A DNA stretch of 64,000 nucleotides from Synanceia verrucosa (lineage: Eukaryota > Chordata > Actinopteri > Perciformes > Synanceiidae): assembly GCA_029721515.1 (NCBI GenBank), contig CM056565.1:9364742-9428741 (forward strand), in the 5' to 3' direction. Both the position numbers and the translations under genes were made by a program. Positions 13,540 through 23,690 of the stretch are shown here, piece after piece (the stretch's first letter is position 1; every line of letters begins with the position of its first letter). A model generated the notes under the pieces. The model made no database searches. It was not told the origin of the DNA and saw only the letters and a program-made list of their open reading frames with translations.

Positions 13540-14596
13540 GCAGGTATAATGCAGATGTGTTACTTGGTGACATCACTATATTACATAAGGAAAGGCGGGA
13601 CTTCAAATGCGGTCTTTTGTGACTTTGTAGATCTTTTACGTGTACAAAAACAGTATAACACACTAAAGGATTGCATAAAAGCATATCAGGTAAGAAAACA
13701 GAATAATCTCTGCAGGCCACTTTGCCTCCACTTCTGATGCATGCTGTCGTTTAGCTCTTTTACTATTCCTGATATTAAATGACAGAAGTCAACAGCTATA
13801 AATTTCTGTCTCCCGTGTAAGTGATCGCAGACTGTCAGCCACACTTGTCAAATTAAATGTTTTACCATAGCTGGCAAACATGCCTTTCCATCTTCTGCTC
13901 TGCAGCTTTCACAATGTCAGATGTGGACACATTATAAAGTGTTTCTGGTTTTAGGAGCAGAATTCTCACATTTAATTCCAAGACGGTGTAATTATCTGTG
14001 TAGGTACTTAACATAACAATGGAATTACTGTCCTGCAGAGAAAAAAAACATCCAGAAGTTACTCTGTGTTCTTCAAACTGAAGCAATGAAATCACAACCC
14101 ACTGCACTCCAAACTCCAGTTATCCCACTTCCTCTGCCTTTAATGCGATTTTCATTAGATTATCTGGTATGAGACAAAAGGTTAGCTTTCGTGACATTAT
14201 AAATGTCTGTTTATAAAATTGTTGCTGCAGGTGATATTGCTTGGCAGCAGTTTATTTGTACACCACTTTTATGTTTTCCCACCATGCAGTCATCAGGTAG
14301 CGCGTTTGTCAAAGGCGCTGCAAACTTCATTATTTTAGCTGTGTTTTTTTGTGTTGTGTCAACAGTGGAAACAGTTTGGTGATATTAATGACTTTGTTAG
14401 TGTTTGTACAGAAGTACAAGCTAACAATACTGCAAGTGAATTTATACTCACAATTAACAATTACTGTCAAGTTGGTATTTCGATGTTACTGGTCACCCTT
14501 TGAGACCCACAAACACCCATTTTATTGAGGGGGGTTCTGTTTTATTGACAGAGATAGCAGGTCAGCAGTATATGGCTCATAGAAGTGAAATTTCAG

Positions 14597-15937
14597 CAGG
14601 GCTGTGCAGTGCAAACATTTTACTCGCATATGCACCTAACAGAAATTGTGCGAATAGAAAAAATAACCAGGGCGCACACGTGCGAGTACGGATTTCAACC
14701 CTTTCATTTGCATTTTGCTCCTAAAATAAATCTATACAAAGTGGATCAAAGTAGAATAAAAATTTCATGTATCTGTATACAAATAACCCAAACCCTAACA
14801 AGTCAACAAGACAGGTTTTAAATTTGAGAGGACGCTTCTGTGTCTGTTTTCCAGTAAGCAGATCAGGAAACGCACAGCCCAATTGAATTAAAGTTAAGCC
14901 TCCCATGTGACGCTACTCAGCCAATGAAGTCTCTGCATTCCAGACGCTACACTGCCGCTCCGCACACAGACGAAAGTGAAGAGGAGAGGGGACAGATGGA
15001 AGAAGGCAGAAAAATAAAAAACTCAACTCAGAAAGACAAGACAAAGAGACAAATGAGCCGGGGAAAGGAGAGATAAACGATTAGATATGACGCTGTTTAC
15101 GAGAAGACAGGTGGATGGAGAAAACAGAGCTTTCATGAAGCTCTGTGTCTGATCTGCTCAGAGACTGTAGCGCTCATTAGAAATGAAGGACCACTGTGAG
15201 AATAAAACTTTAACATTTTGACCAAGCATACCCATTGAAGTCTGAACTGTCTCAGAGCCCAGCACAATCACTTCCACACAAAAAAAACAATAACTGATGG
15301 AGTGCATGGGTGCAGTGGAAGAAGCCTTATTTTATGGAAAACAAAAAAGAAGAACTTTGTAATAAAATAAAAATACCCATTTTGGCATCATCAGCCACAA
15401 AGTGACATATTAACCCAGGATGATTATCCTATGAAGCTATTCATAGAGCAGTTATTCAAAACATGTTTTAATTTTTTTCTCTTATTTCTAAATGCAGCTC
15501 TATTCTTGTTTAATGAGACAATAACATTACTCCTATCTACACTATTATCTGTGTACTTAAATGTTAAATGACAATAAGTATTGTCAAATATTTTTGAATC
15601 ACACAGAATTTATTTGATTTGACAGTCAGTTATTAATTATATGCAAAATTACTGCGCTACATCAACATATATCACACTAACTCAAATTAGACACTATGAT
15701 ATTCCAGACCTTTGCTTTAATACATTTTCTCAGACTGGACCTTTTTGAATTTCAGTTGAATAACCCTGCACTAGACCTTATGATGGCACTGTGTTTATAT
15801 GTGTGTGCACGTGTGTTACTGTGTATGTGACTTGAGTGTTAATAAATTGGGTTATTTAAGAAATTCCATAGTGCTCCTAAATTTTTTCATTTCGGAGCGC
15901 CTGTGCTCCTCATGAAAAAGCTCAGCGCACAGGCCTG
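14597..15937. mobile_element. Probable hAT-like non-autonomous element, diverged
   Basis: The left end CAGGGCTGTGCAGTGC resembles the reverse complement of the right end, CAGGCCTGTGCGCTGA. The right end carries the GGAGCACAGGCGCTCC-type subterminal hairpin (near 15895-15913) seen in fish elements of this sort. TTCAG occurs directly outside both ends (14592-14596 and 15938-15942), although hAT elements normally duplicate 8 bp. No transposase frame is visible in the 1.34 kb. Pairing the two ends into a single element is inference. Confidence 0.5.
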
Positions 15938-16039
15938 TTCAGTTAATGAAGGTTAATTTGAGATCATGCAACGTCAATTGCTGCTGCAATTGTTGGGTTT
16001 TTATTTTATTTTATTTATTTTTTTTTATCGACGTAAAAA

Positions 16040-16276
16040 TTGATAGAAATGATGAAAATCTATGCCCCAGATCTCTGGTTTCTGTTTACATGACAACGTG
16101 TCACAAGAGAAACGCAAGAGTATTGTTGGGTTTACACGACAATGGGGGAAAAAAATTGTGTTTACATTAGATCGCTAGGAGAACAAAAAACGCTGTAGTA
16201 TGTATGCCAGGCCAGTAGTCGGCATTACCATGTAAACGGGAGGCCGAAACGCAACTGTTGTGTAAACGGGGCCAAA
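16040..16276. repeat. MITE fragment with GTTTACAC-type terminus
   Basis: The segment has several GTTTACA-ACG words and ends GTGTAAACGGGGCC. Read on the other strand this gives GGCCCCGTTTACACAACAG, similar to the TCCTGTTTACACGAGAACGC start of the element at 56251. A convincing left terminus was not found. Confidence 0.4.
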
Positions 16277-16668
16277 GTTTCATGAGGCTCTGATTATTTT
16301 AGAGGTCCCAAGAGGTGAAGCGAATGAAATGATTCCTATGGGGAGTCTCAGCTTTCCAGTCACATGCAATTTATGCAATTCCACCTGTTTTAATTCTATT
16401 CACTGGGATCCCAGCATAAATATTCAAATTCACCATTTTTAGATAAAGCTATAGTCTATGAAGTCAAAGAGCTAGCAGACAGCTAGCAAGATTTGAAAGT
16501 AGCACTTCTCAGCCTCCTCTAAGCTCCACACTCTCCTCCCCCTCCGTCCAAAGCCACACCCCCTCAAACTTAAACAGTACCATTAAGCAGGGAGAGGAGA
16601 GCCGTTATGCTACATTACCACAGGTATAAAACGTCCCGTTCAAAGCCAATAGATCAACGTCATTTTGT

Positions 16669-16790
16669 CACCTTTATAATGCAGACAGTGATGACTATGG
16701 CTGTGCAATATGGTCAAAATGTCATCCTATAACCTCTTCAATACAAGCGGCACTGACGACCAGTTTACAAGCACAGATAAGCTAGCATGA
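16669..16790 (+). repeat. Direct repeat, copy 1 (400-bp spacing)
   Basis: This copy begins CACCTTTATAATGCAGACA and carries GGCTGTGCAATATGGTCAAA and CCTCTTCAATACAAGC blocks. All recur in order at 17069, exactly 400 bp away. The GGCTGTGCAATATGG core resembles the terminus of the hAT-type MITE at 12853. Confidence 0.8.
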
Positions 16791-17068
16791 TAGGTTAGCA
16801 CTGAGCTAAAGGCCCAAACATACTCGGCAGAACGGACACAGAGTGCGTAAAGCTCAAATTTTACGACGGTCACAGTCTCTGCTCCATACTGTCATCTCAC
16901 AAAACACTACTCGGCATGTATTTTTCACATCGACCCACTTTAAATGTGACATCGATCCTCTGATTCCCAGAAGTTTCACAGGAAACGGCTAGCGGCAGAG
17001 CGCTCCATTATGGAAGCTTTGAGCTGAACGGACATCCGCTCTGGTCACAGTCTGCTGGAGTCCGTGAG

Positions 17069-17194
17069 CACCTTTATAATGCAGACACTGGAGACTATGA
17101 CTGTGCAATATGATCAAAACGTAATATCCTATAACCTCTTCAATACAAGCCACACCTACAACCGGCTTACACCCACAGAGAAGCTAACGTTAGC
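17069..17194 (+). repeat. Direct repeat, copy 2 (400-bp spacing)
   Basis: Diverged second copy of the 16669 segment, with the same CACCTTTATAATGCAGACA start and CCTATAACCTCTTCAATACA block. The DNA between the copies also has partly repeated words (GGTCACAGTCT near 16868 and 17044), suggesting a degenerate 400-bp tandem unit inside an old mobile element. Confidence 0.8.
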
Positions 17195-17747
17195 ATCGGG
17201 CCAATACGTGCTACAATAGTAGCTAAGTTAGCAAACATTACATATTTCATGAAAATAATAGCTCCCTCTCGAAGCTAAATAAATAATTACCTGTCCAGCG
17301 GAGCGATAGCAGAAACTTCTGCATCATTTTTCAGTCCCTTCAGATGTCTCACTCATCCATCCAAATATAACCTACATTTTTGAGCATTATTTAGCTGACA
17401 AGTATGACATATTTGTTCCAAAGGATTTCTTGGGCCGTGTAGTTTCACATAATACCAGCACCTTCACTGAGCTTAGCCCACGACAGTTTCTCAAAGACAG
17501 TAATTTCAGCCGGGATCTCAGAGGGTGAAATGTCACAGACTGCCTGCCTTGCTGTACGCTTTCCTTCTGGTATGGGCTTGTAGAGACTCTGTCTCACTGA
17601 GTCACACTTTTGAGTGTGGACCTTGTCAGTCAAAGTACAAAATACAGGTGTTAAATAACAAAAGTTGTCTCAGAATCACTTGATTGAGGCAACAACAGCA
17701 GTCAAATATTAACAAAAGATCAGAGTTAGAAGAATTATCTACTGCTG

Positions 17748-17801
17748 TCAGTACACAGAGAGCATGCAAGCTCCACACAGACTGGAACCCTCTACCTTCT
17801 T
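17748..17801 (-). mobile_element. tRNA-derived SINE (V-SINE, DANA/mermaid-like), left fragment
   Basis: CATGCAAGCTCCACACAG then GGAACC and CTACCTTCTT align with the same part of the better preserved SINE at 57020-57082. The element lies on the minus strand. The B-box region appears shortened (the GGGAATC part is missing). It continues at 18493 after an inserted MITE. Confidence 0.7.
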
Positions 17802-18489
17802 GAGGTGTATTCACACCTGCCCTGTTTAGTTTGATTAAAACAAACTCAAGTTCCTTTCCTCCCTTGGTTTGGACCTTTTTGGCCGGTGTAAATACAGTCA
17901 CTGGAACTCTGGTGCAGACCAAAGACCCAGCTGAGGAGGTGGTCTTGCAGCGTTTCCGATGGAACCCTGGTGCGGTTCGTTTCAGGTGTGAAAGCAGCCC
18001 GGCCTCGATCTGACCGCAAAAATCTACCTTTTTGAATTTGACGGGCTCCTGTCAATAATTTGATCTTACATCTTCAGATAGCCTACCTACGTCTTCTGTA
18101 CAGTAGACCTGTTGTTACTGTAGCATGTTGGACACACATGAGAGCTCTCCTTCTCAGCTGTTTTGCTGCACGTCTTCGTCATTGCAAAATAACGAGCATG
18201 ATATTGTAAAACACTTGAACATTTCTGCAAAAATCTGTAACTGTATAAACCATATTGCTATAAGGATAACGAGAACAGCACGCTCCATTGTTTACGTAGG
18301 CCTACTTTCACTTTTGGGCTTCCTGCTTTACCCCGCTCACACGTTTACCGTCCAATGGCTGAACGACCTTAGCACATGTGTTAATTCTGGTCCTGTTGCA
18401 GTTAATCACAGTGTTAAAGGAAACTGCATGAAAAAAATGGTCCGGACCAGAGCAAGTGAACTAAAGGACCTTCCTGGTGTGAATACTCC
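17802..18489. mobile_element. MITE inserted into a SINE
   Basis: The left end GGTGTATTCACACC (from 17804) pairs with the reverse complement of the right end, GGAGTATTCACACC (18476-18489), with one mismatch. It is about 690 bp with no transposase frame. SINE sequence stops at CTT (17799-17801) and resumes at CTT (18490-18492), which fits a short target duplication. The interior has GGTTTGGACC and GGTCCGGACC words near the two ends. I recognise this kind of GTATTCACACC-ended repeat from fish genomes but do not assign a superfamily. Confidence 0.75.
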
Positions 18490-18492
18490 CTT

Positions 18493-18535
18493 ACTATGAG
18501 GTGACAATGCTAACCATTGCACCTCCCTGACGCCC
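18493..18535 (-). mobile_element. tRNA-derived SINE, right fragment (A-box side)
   Basis: ACTATGAGGTGACAATGCTAACCATTGCACC matches TGTGAGGCAACAGTGCTAACCACTACACC of the SINE at 57085-57113. On the minus strand this is the A-box region (TGGTTAGCATTGTCACC). It is the continuation of the fragment ending at 17801. Confidence 0.72.
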
Positions 18536-19644
18536 ATTTGCAAGCTATATTTGGCAATATTTTGGGGAGGTGCAAATAAAGAGCCCGGGAGCCCCATGTG
18601 GCCTGGGAGCCATGCAGTGAGTAACCGTGGCCCGGCAAGCTGCGCCAACGTCTTGTCTGCCAAATGTGTGGCAAGAGGGTGGCATGAAGAGTGTGCCAGC
18701 ACTAGTCTGCCTGGCTGCCAGGCACTTCTCTTTATCCAATCAGACAGTTCGGCTTGAGTGAGACCCCTATTCTTGTCTCTTCCCATCTCCTCCCGAAGCT
18801 TCGTCACCCTCCTGTGAAAACGCATGCTTGTGAGCACAGCTCCCCCCCCCCCACCTGCACGGCATCAAGCCTCCTCTGCACAGCGTTACACTTACCTACA
18901 GACCATAACCAGAGAGTGAATGGTGCAGAGTGTTCCCTCTTTGTTTTCTGTCTGCTGCTGCTGTCTTCCCCTGCTGCTTTTTTATTGTTATTATTTTTTC
19001 TCCCAAGACAAAATCACAGGCTAAATGAGCATGCCTCACTCTGTTTTTTAAGCATTTTTTCAGGGTTATATAGAAAGCTAGTGTGTCTAGAGACCCGTTT
19101 TTCAGGAATGTGTGAAGGGGAGGAAAAAAGCTGTCTGTCTGTGTGTGGCTTTATTGGACATGATGAGGGATGATATCATGGTGGATGCTGCCGCCGCCAC
19201 GGCTGCGAGATGAGGGAAAGGATCCCATTTGTCTCACGCTCGCTTAGCGTAATGTGTCTATCTGTCACTCTCCCCCCAAGACTGGACATCGGTGTTCATC
19301 AAAAATAAACATATTGTCCACATAGTTTTTTTTCACTGCTTGTCACAATTGTTAATTTTCTCTCCTGTTGCCACTTTTCGCTCCCATCTTTGCCACCATC
19401 TAATGCAGGCAATGCGTTAAGATAAAGACAGAGATTGCTAGAAATTCATCGAAATTCTGAGCTAGAGACAGAAAGGGATCTGGTAACCTGACAATAATCC
19501 TGTGACCGCAGAGTGATTATGTAGGAGAGAGGTGCTGAGGAGAAGTAAGTACAAAGCTGCAAGAATATATATTCGAAGAATTATTGCAGTGAGAGGAATG
19601 AGATGTGATTTCAATAGGGAGAAGGTGACGTGAGGTACTTGCAG

Positions 19645-19688
19645 AAAAGATTAAGCTAATGTCAGTGCATTTTTCTCATGTCTTGCAG
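19645..19688 (+). promoter_or_regulatory. 3' splice site of the 49-nt Musashi exon
   Basis: A GCTAATG branch-point-like motif near 19654 is followed by a T/C-rich run (TTTTTCTCATGTCTTGCAG) ending in AG at 19687-19688. The tract is short and interrupted by purines, so it looks like a moderate-strength acceptor. The AG position is fixed by the exact Musashi reading frame that follows. Confidence 0.85.
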
Positions 19689-19737
19689 GTTGACGACGCC
19701 ATGCTTATGTTTGATAAGACTACTAACAGACATAGAG
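19689..19737 (+). CDS. msi1: Musashi RNA-binding protein, internal exon encoding part of RRM2
   Basis: Reading from 19689 in frame gives VDDAMLMFDKTTNRHR followed by the first base of a Gly codon. This is the stretch between the RNP2 and RNP1 motifs of the second RRM in Musashi proteins, cytoplasmic regulators that bind UAG-containing 3'UTRs and control translation in stem and neural progenitor cells. The exon is preceded by a pyrimidine-rich tract ending TTGCAG and followed by GTAAGT. It is 49 nt, entering in phase 0 and leaving in phase 1, so skipping it alone would shift the frame. The Asp at the second position (VDD) is what I know from MSI1; MSI2 usually has VED. It joins in frame to the exon at 61234. 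Family assignment is very secure. The msi1 versus msi2 choice rests on three residues and is moderate. The exon is too short to appear as an open frame of notable length. Confidence 0.93.
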
Positions 19738-19743
19738 GTAAGT
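19738..19743 (+). promoter_or_regulatory. 5' splice site of the 49-nt Musashi exon
   Basis: GAG|GTAAGT is a near-consensus U1 donor. It splits a Gly codon after its first base, and the matching acceptor at 61233 restores GGA. Confidence 0.9.
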
Positions 19744-20606
19744 GTATAGCTGTTCTTCTCTGTCCTGTTTTTTTGGGTGCTGGGGGGCTCTGTCTTTCTG
19801 AAAGGTGAGAAAATAGTCATTCGATGTCCTTTCCCCATGAGATAACACAGAACAGTTCCAATCTTACATGATATTAGGTGTACCATCTGCACAACAATGG
19901 GAGCGTGTCAAAGTAATCAATAAGCTGGCGCGGCGTTTAGAATGTTTGAGCGCGTGCGTCCTCTGATGGCGGCGCTGGTGTGAGTGTTTCAGAGAGGTGC
20001 TTAAAGGGTGTAAAGATTGCCAGAGATGGTGGGTGCTGTGCAGTCAGATAACGGCGTCGGATAAGGCCCAGGAGAAGCACTGACTTTATCGCTATCTCTC
20101 ATCAGCTCCTTATCTGAGATGAGGGGACGTTTCTCTCTCATGCAGAGGACTTTGCAAAGACAGGTTTTCCTCCCTGCGCCACAATACGGCGGCGTGCTGT
20201 TTAAGCCGAGCTTGCAGGCCCGACTTAAACCTCCACCGGTGAGCACATATAGGGCTGTCACTCATCCGGGAGACAGCTGTTATTGGCTATGAATCCTCAC
20301 ATAGGCACGTTAGAAGACCTTTTAGAAGACATACTGTCCCTGGCTGCGTATGCGCACATGTATCACTGTGTGTGCGAGCGGTCGACAGGCACTGACAGGT
20401 ATTTCCGCAAGAGAAGAAGAAGCCTCTTCTCTGTTTGTCACAGCATGTCAGCTCACTCGTAGGCAGAGCTGGCATCTCAGTGAACTGGGCTGTTTTTGCC
20501 ATATAGATGTAAACATCCGCTTGCAGCGAGCAACTCATCCTCTCTCAACCTGTATAAATGTTTAAGCACAGGTTGCTCGGATCGAACTAGGCCGTACTGT
20601 TTTTTT

Positions 20607-20630
20607 CTCTCTCTCTCTCTCTCTCTCTCT
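20607..20630. repeat. (CT)12 microsatellite
   Basis: Uninterrupted CT run of 24 bp following a T run, about 0.87 kb downstream of the 49-nt Musashi exon. Confidence 0.97.
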
Positions 20631-20821
20631 CCCCTGTTAACTCTCTCACTTTCTTTTCCTACTGTATCAACTCTCGGCGGCGTGCAGTCAAACTCTTTGA
20701 GTCTGGTAAACAGTTTCTAAGTGTGGAACATGTGAACTGTAGTGGAAGTGATCTATGGCTTTGAGGGGATTTTGATCTGTAGTGACAGAACCCAGTGTGA
20801 GGTCTGCTTTGAGACCAAGGC

Positions 20822-20822
<1 letters not shown>

Positions 20823-20864
<42 letters not shown>
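20823..20864. repeat. CT microsatellite, one interruption
   Basis: About 42 bp of TC repeats broken by a single extra T. It is the second CT tract within 260 bp. Confidence 0.95.
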
Positions 20865-20865
<1 letters not shown>

Positions 20866-21810
20866 TTCTCCTGTCTGCTGCACTGCCAGCCAGCCCTCTG
20901 TGAAAGGGGATGGGCGCCACGCTCAGGGAGAGTGTCAGGCGTTTGCCTTTGGGCAGCAAAATGCCCTTCAAATGAAGACAATGATGGAGAAACAGCCTCC
21001 TTGGCAATTTTTCTGATGACAGCGGACGTATTTATATCGAGTGTGACACTGAGGCAGGAGGCAGGTGCGCCGCTTTCTGCTTCTTCTGACTGGCGTTTTT
21101 GGTATTTTATTTCCAGTAGGATATTTGTGAATGTTTTACTCTTAGCTTAAAAAAAACACACACAAGTCTTCCAGATGAATTGCATCGAATATTATAGAGC
21201 TATAAGAAAAAAATAAATAATTGATTAGACAATTGGTATGATTGTGTAATATTAATAGCTCAGCTGCCCCGTGACCACGAAGGAAAAGGCATTGAATATG
21301 TTATCAGTGAGACCAATGCCCAGTCTCACTTCACCGCCGCCTACAGATCCAGTAATGGGCATCTGGCAGCCCAGCAGTCTAAATCAATTTCCCACCTGTG
21401 TTCATTTTTATCTTTGAGATTGATTCATAAAAAAATAATTCTGGATTTTTTTTTTTTCTCTGCAGCACTGCAATAGATAAAAATAGCACATTCTTTATTT
21501 AACAGTCCAAATGTTACACACAATGCAATTCCTCTGAATTGTCTGTCCGTTCCATAATCAAAAGGTCTGAAAATACAAGTTCAGTTAGAGTTTTTAATGC
21601 TTTGCAAAATATTGAAGGAAAGACTCTCTGACTACTAATTCCATTTTTTCCTCTTATACAAGTGTCCAGCTTGCATTGCAACCATATTCTAGCCTAAAAG
21701 GTTGTTGAAAGTAGCTAAATATCAAGATTTACCACCATAATACTGTGAGCTTTTAAGCAACCAGTCATAACACTCCAGTTAATAATAATGTAATGTAATA
21801 ATAATGTTTT

Positions 21811-22195
21811 TTCTTTGGGTCGTCCGTCATTCCGGACAATTTCTGTGAACTGATTTGATTTTGGATGGTCAAAGTTCAAGGTCACTGTGACCTTACATCC
21901 ATTCCCATTCTTGTGATATCTCAGGAACGTCTTGAGGGAATTCCTTCAAACATCTACTTGGACTCAAGAATGAACTGATTAGAATATTTTTGTCAAAGAT
22001 CACCGAACTCACAAAAACACGTTGTTTTTTTTTTGGGCCTTGACTTAAGAATTCATATGCTAATTTCATGTGTGACAGTTTGACACAAAAGGCCAAAAAG
22101 TCTGAAAGGATAAAATAAATGATGACATTTTGGATGTAAACTGCAACTTGACTGGTTGGCTGAGGTGCACAGCTGTGAGGCACTAATTCATCACA
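21811..22195. repeat. Dispersed fish-type repeat (GGTCAAGGTCACTGTGACC type)
   Basis: It has TGGTCAAAGTTCAAGGTCAC followed by TGTGACCTT, then GAACGTCTTGAGGGAATTCC, CTACTTGGACTCAAGAATGA, TTAAGAATTCATATGCTAAT and AGGATAAAATAAATGATGAC. This series of words occurs in order in a repeat I recognise from teleost genomes. Class is not determined and no coding potential is seen. Confidence 0.65.
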
Positions 22196-23439
22196 GTTCA
22201 TAGCGGTATTGTATCAGAATTTAATATTCTGTTAAAGCGACAACCTTCCTTCCAAGTAAAAATTAGTTGTAGCTATTCTTTTGCTGAGGCAAAAATGATA
22301 AAAAAAGAAGCAAATGTCCTTGAAGTCTCGAAGCATTTTTCTCTTTCCTTGAGCTTGTGTGAGGTAAATATTAATGTTTTTTGTTTCTACAAGCGGATTA
22401 AATGTGGTGTACAGGAGGGACTACGTACACAGTTACATGTTATGGGGGTGTGCACGAATGACTCCTTGGAAAACGAAAGTATTGAAATTCACTGCAGCTG
22501 AATGTGATCTCTTGTTAGGCCTGCTGGGCCACACAATGACATCATTTGAATGTTATCTCTTTTTCCCATTAAGCTCTTTTTTTTTACATAGAGGCTGTAT
22601 TGTATATGACTGTAACGCATTGTGTATTGTTTGGAAGAGTTTCTTGTATATGAGATGCATGATCGACACTTGATTGTAAGTGTGTTTTCTTTGGGGCTGT
22701 GCTGAATTGGATAGAGGACAAACGTCACACTCCACTAGTAGCAGCATTGTCCTTCAGACAGTCCCTGCGAGGCTGGCCAAACGACAGCCAGAGGAGACAT
22801 TCGCTCCCCTTCTCGTTTCGCTCTGTACTGTTTTTTTTTTTTTTTGCTCTATCTCGTCCGGTCTTTCAGTCTTATTCTTTCTTCCTTTTCATTTACACAG
22901 TCTCACTATTTTTGTCCCCACACCGTCCCTTGGTCCAATCCCCCTCACCCTGCCTGTCTTCGCCATCTCTCCAATTCGCTCGTCTTTCTCTGCCTGTCTC
23001 TCCTGCTAGAGGACACTCGCTGTTAGCAAAGCTCCTGACAAAGGCGCACGCCGCACACCATCTCCTTGGCATTTAAAGGAGTAGAATACGGCCAATTGTG
23101 TTGGAAATTGAACTCTCCAAAGCCTCCCTTCCCACTGCAGCCGTTCATTGTGGGAGAGTTCAGTGTCTTTGGTGAGCAGCTTGGGCTGTCCAGAGGTTGA
23201 TGCCAGAGGGCGGCCATTGTTCCGCGTTCTACTGCAGTGTCCCTGCCACACCGACTCCATTCAACCTTCCCTTCCTCCCCTGACTCTCATTTTGTGACAG
23301 AAAAGAGGAGATCAGGAATGTGTTTAATTGTATTTTGTAGTTATTCTTTTGATTTGAGGCGGTTTATTCAGCAGTGGAGGAGGTCCAGATTGCAGTGGAA
23401 GTCAAACACCCAGTGACTTGGACTGAGGATAGAGATGAA

Positions 23440-23690
23440 AATAATTACTATACTGACTATCGCGATATTATGTTTTGTGATACTTAATCAGTTTTCAAAA
23501 ACACTCAACTCAATCAAATCATTAAATCGTTTACGTGCAAAGATGAACTCAGTCAATTCTTTAAAGTACGTGAAGGCTAAGGTGGGGTATTCTTTATACT
23601 GTGACAGTTTTTCCTAAAAATGCAACATATCGCCTTGCGGACAGTATCAAAATATCGCAACCTCTGTATCATGATATGTATCATCTCACC
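23440..23690. repeat. AT-rich repeat with CGATAT words, probable decayed MITE
   Basis: It contains ACTATCGCGATATTATG near 23456 and ATATCGCAACCTCTGTATCATGATA near 23651, in the style of hAT MITE ends. Clear termini and a target duplication were not found. Confidence 0.35.

Larger units (their letters stand above)
1..19688 (+). other. Intron upstream of the first visible Musashi exon
   Basis: No exon of the gene was recognised here on a visual scan, including the expected upstream RRM2 exon (FVGGLS ... YFEQFGK). The stretch is therefore best read as part of the preceding intron, open at its left end. It holds simple repeats, several transposon-derived segments listed separately, a 19-base A run (2476-2494) and a short GGT run (1722-1742). 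Outside the listed repeats I see only unremarkable AT-rich sequence. Unrelated small genes or noncoding transcripts cannot be excluded by eye. Confidence 0.7.

Noticed and set aside
1..19688. Search for the preceding Musashi exon (FVGGLS to YFEQFGK)
   Set aside because: No matching codons were seen on a visual scan, so the exon is taken to lie upstream of the window. An alignment search would settle it.
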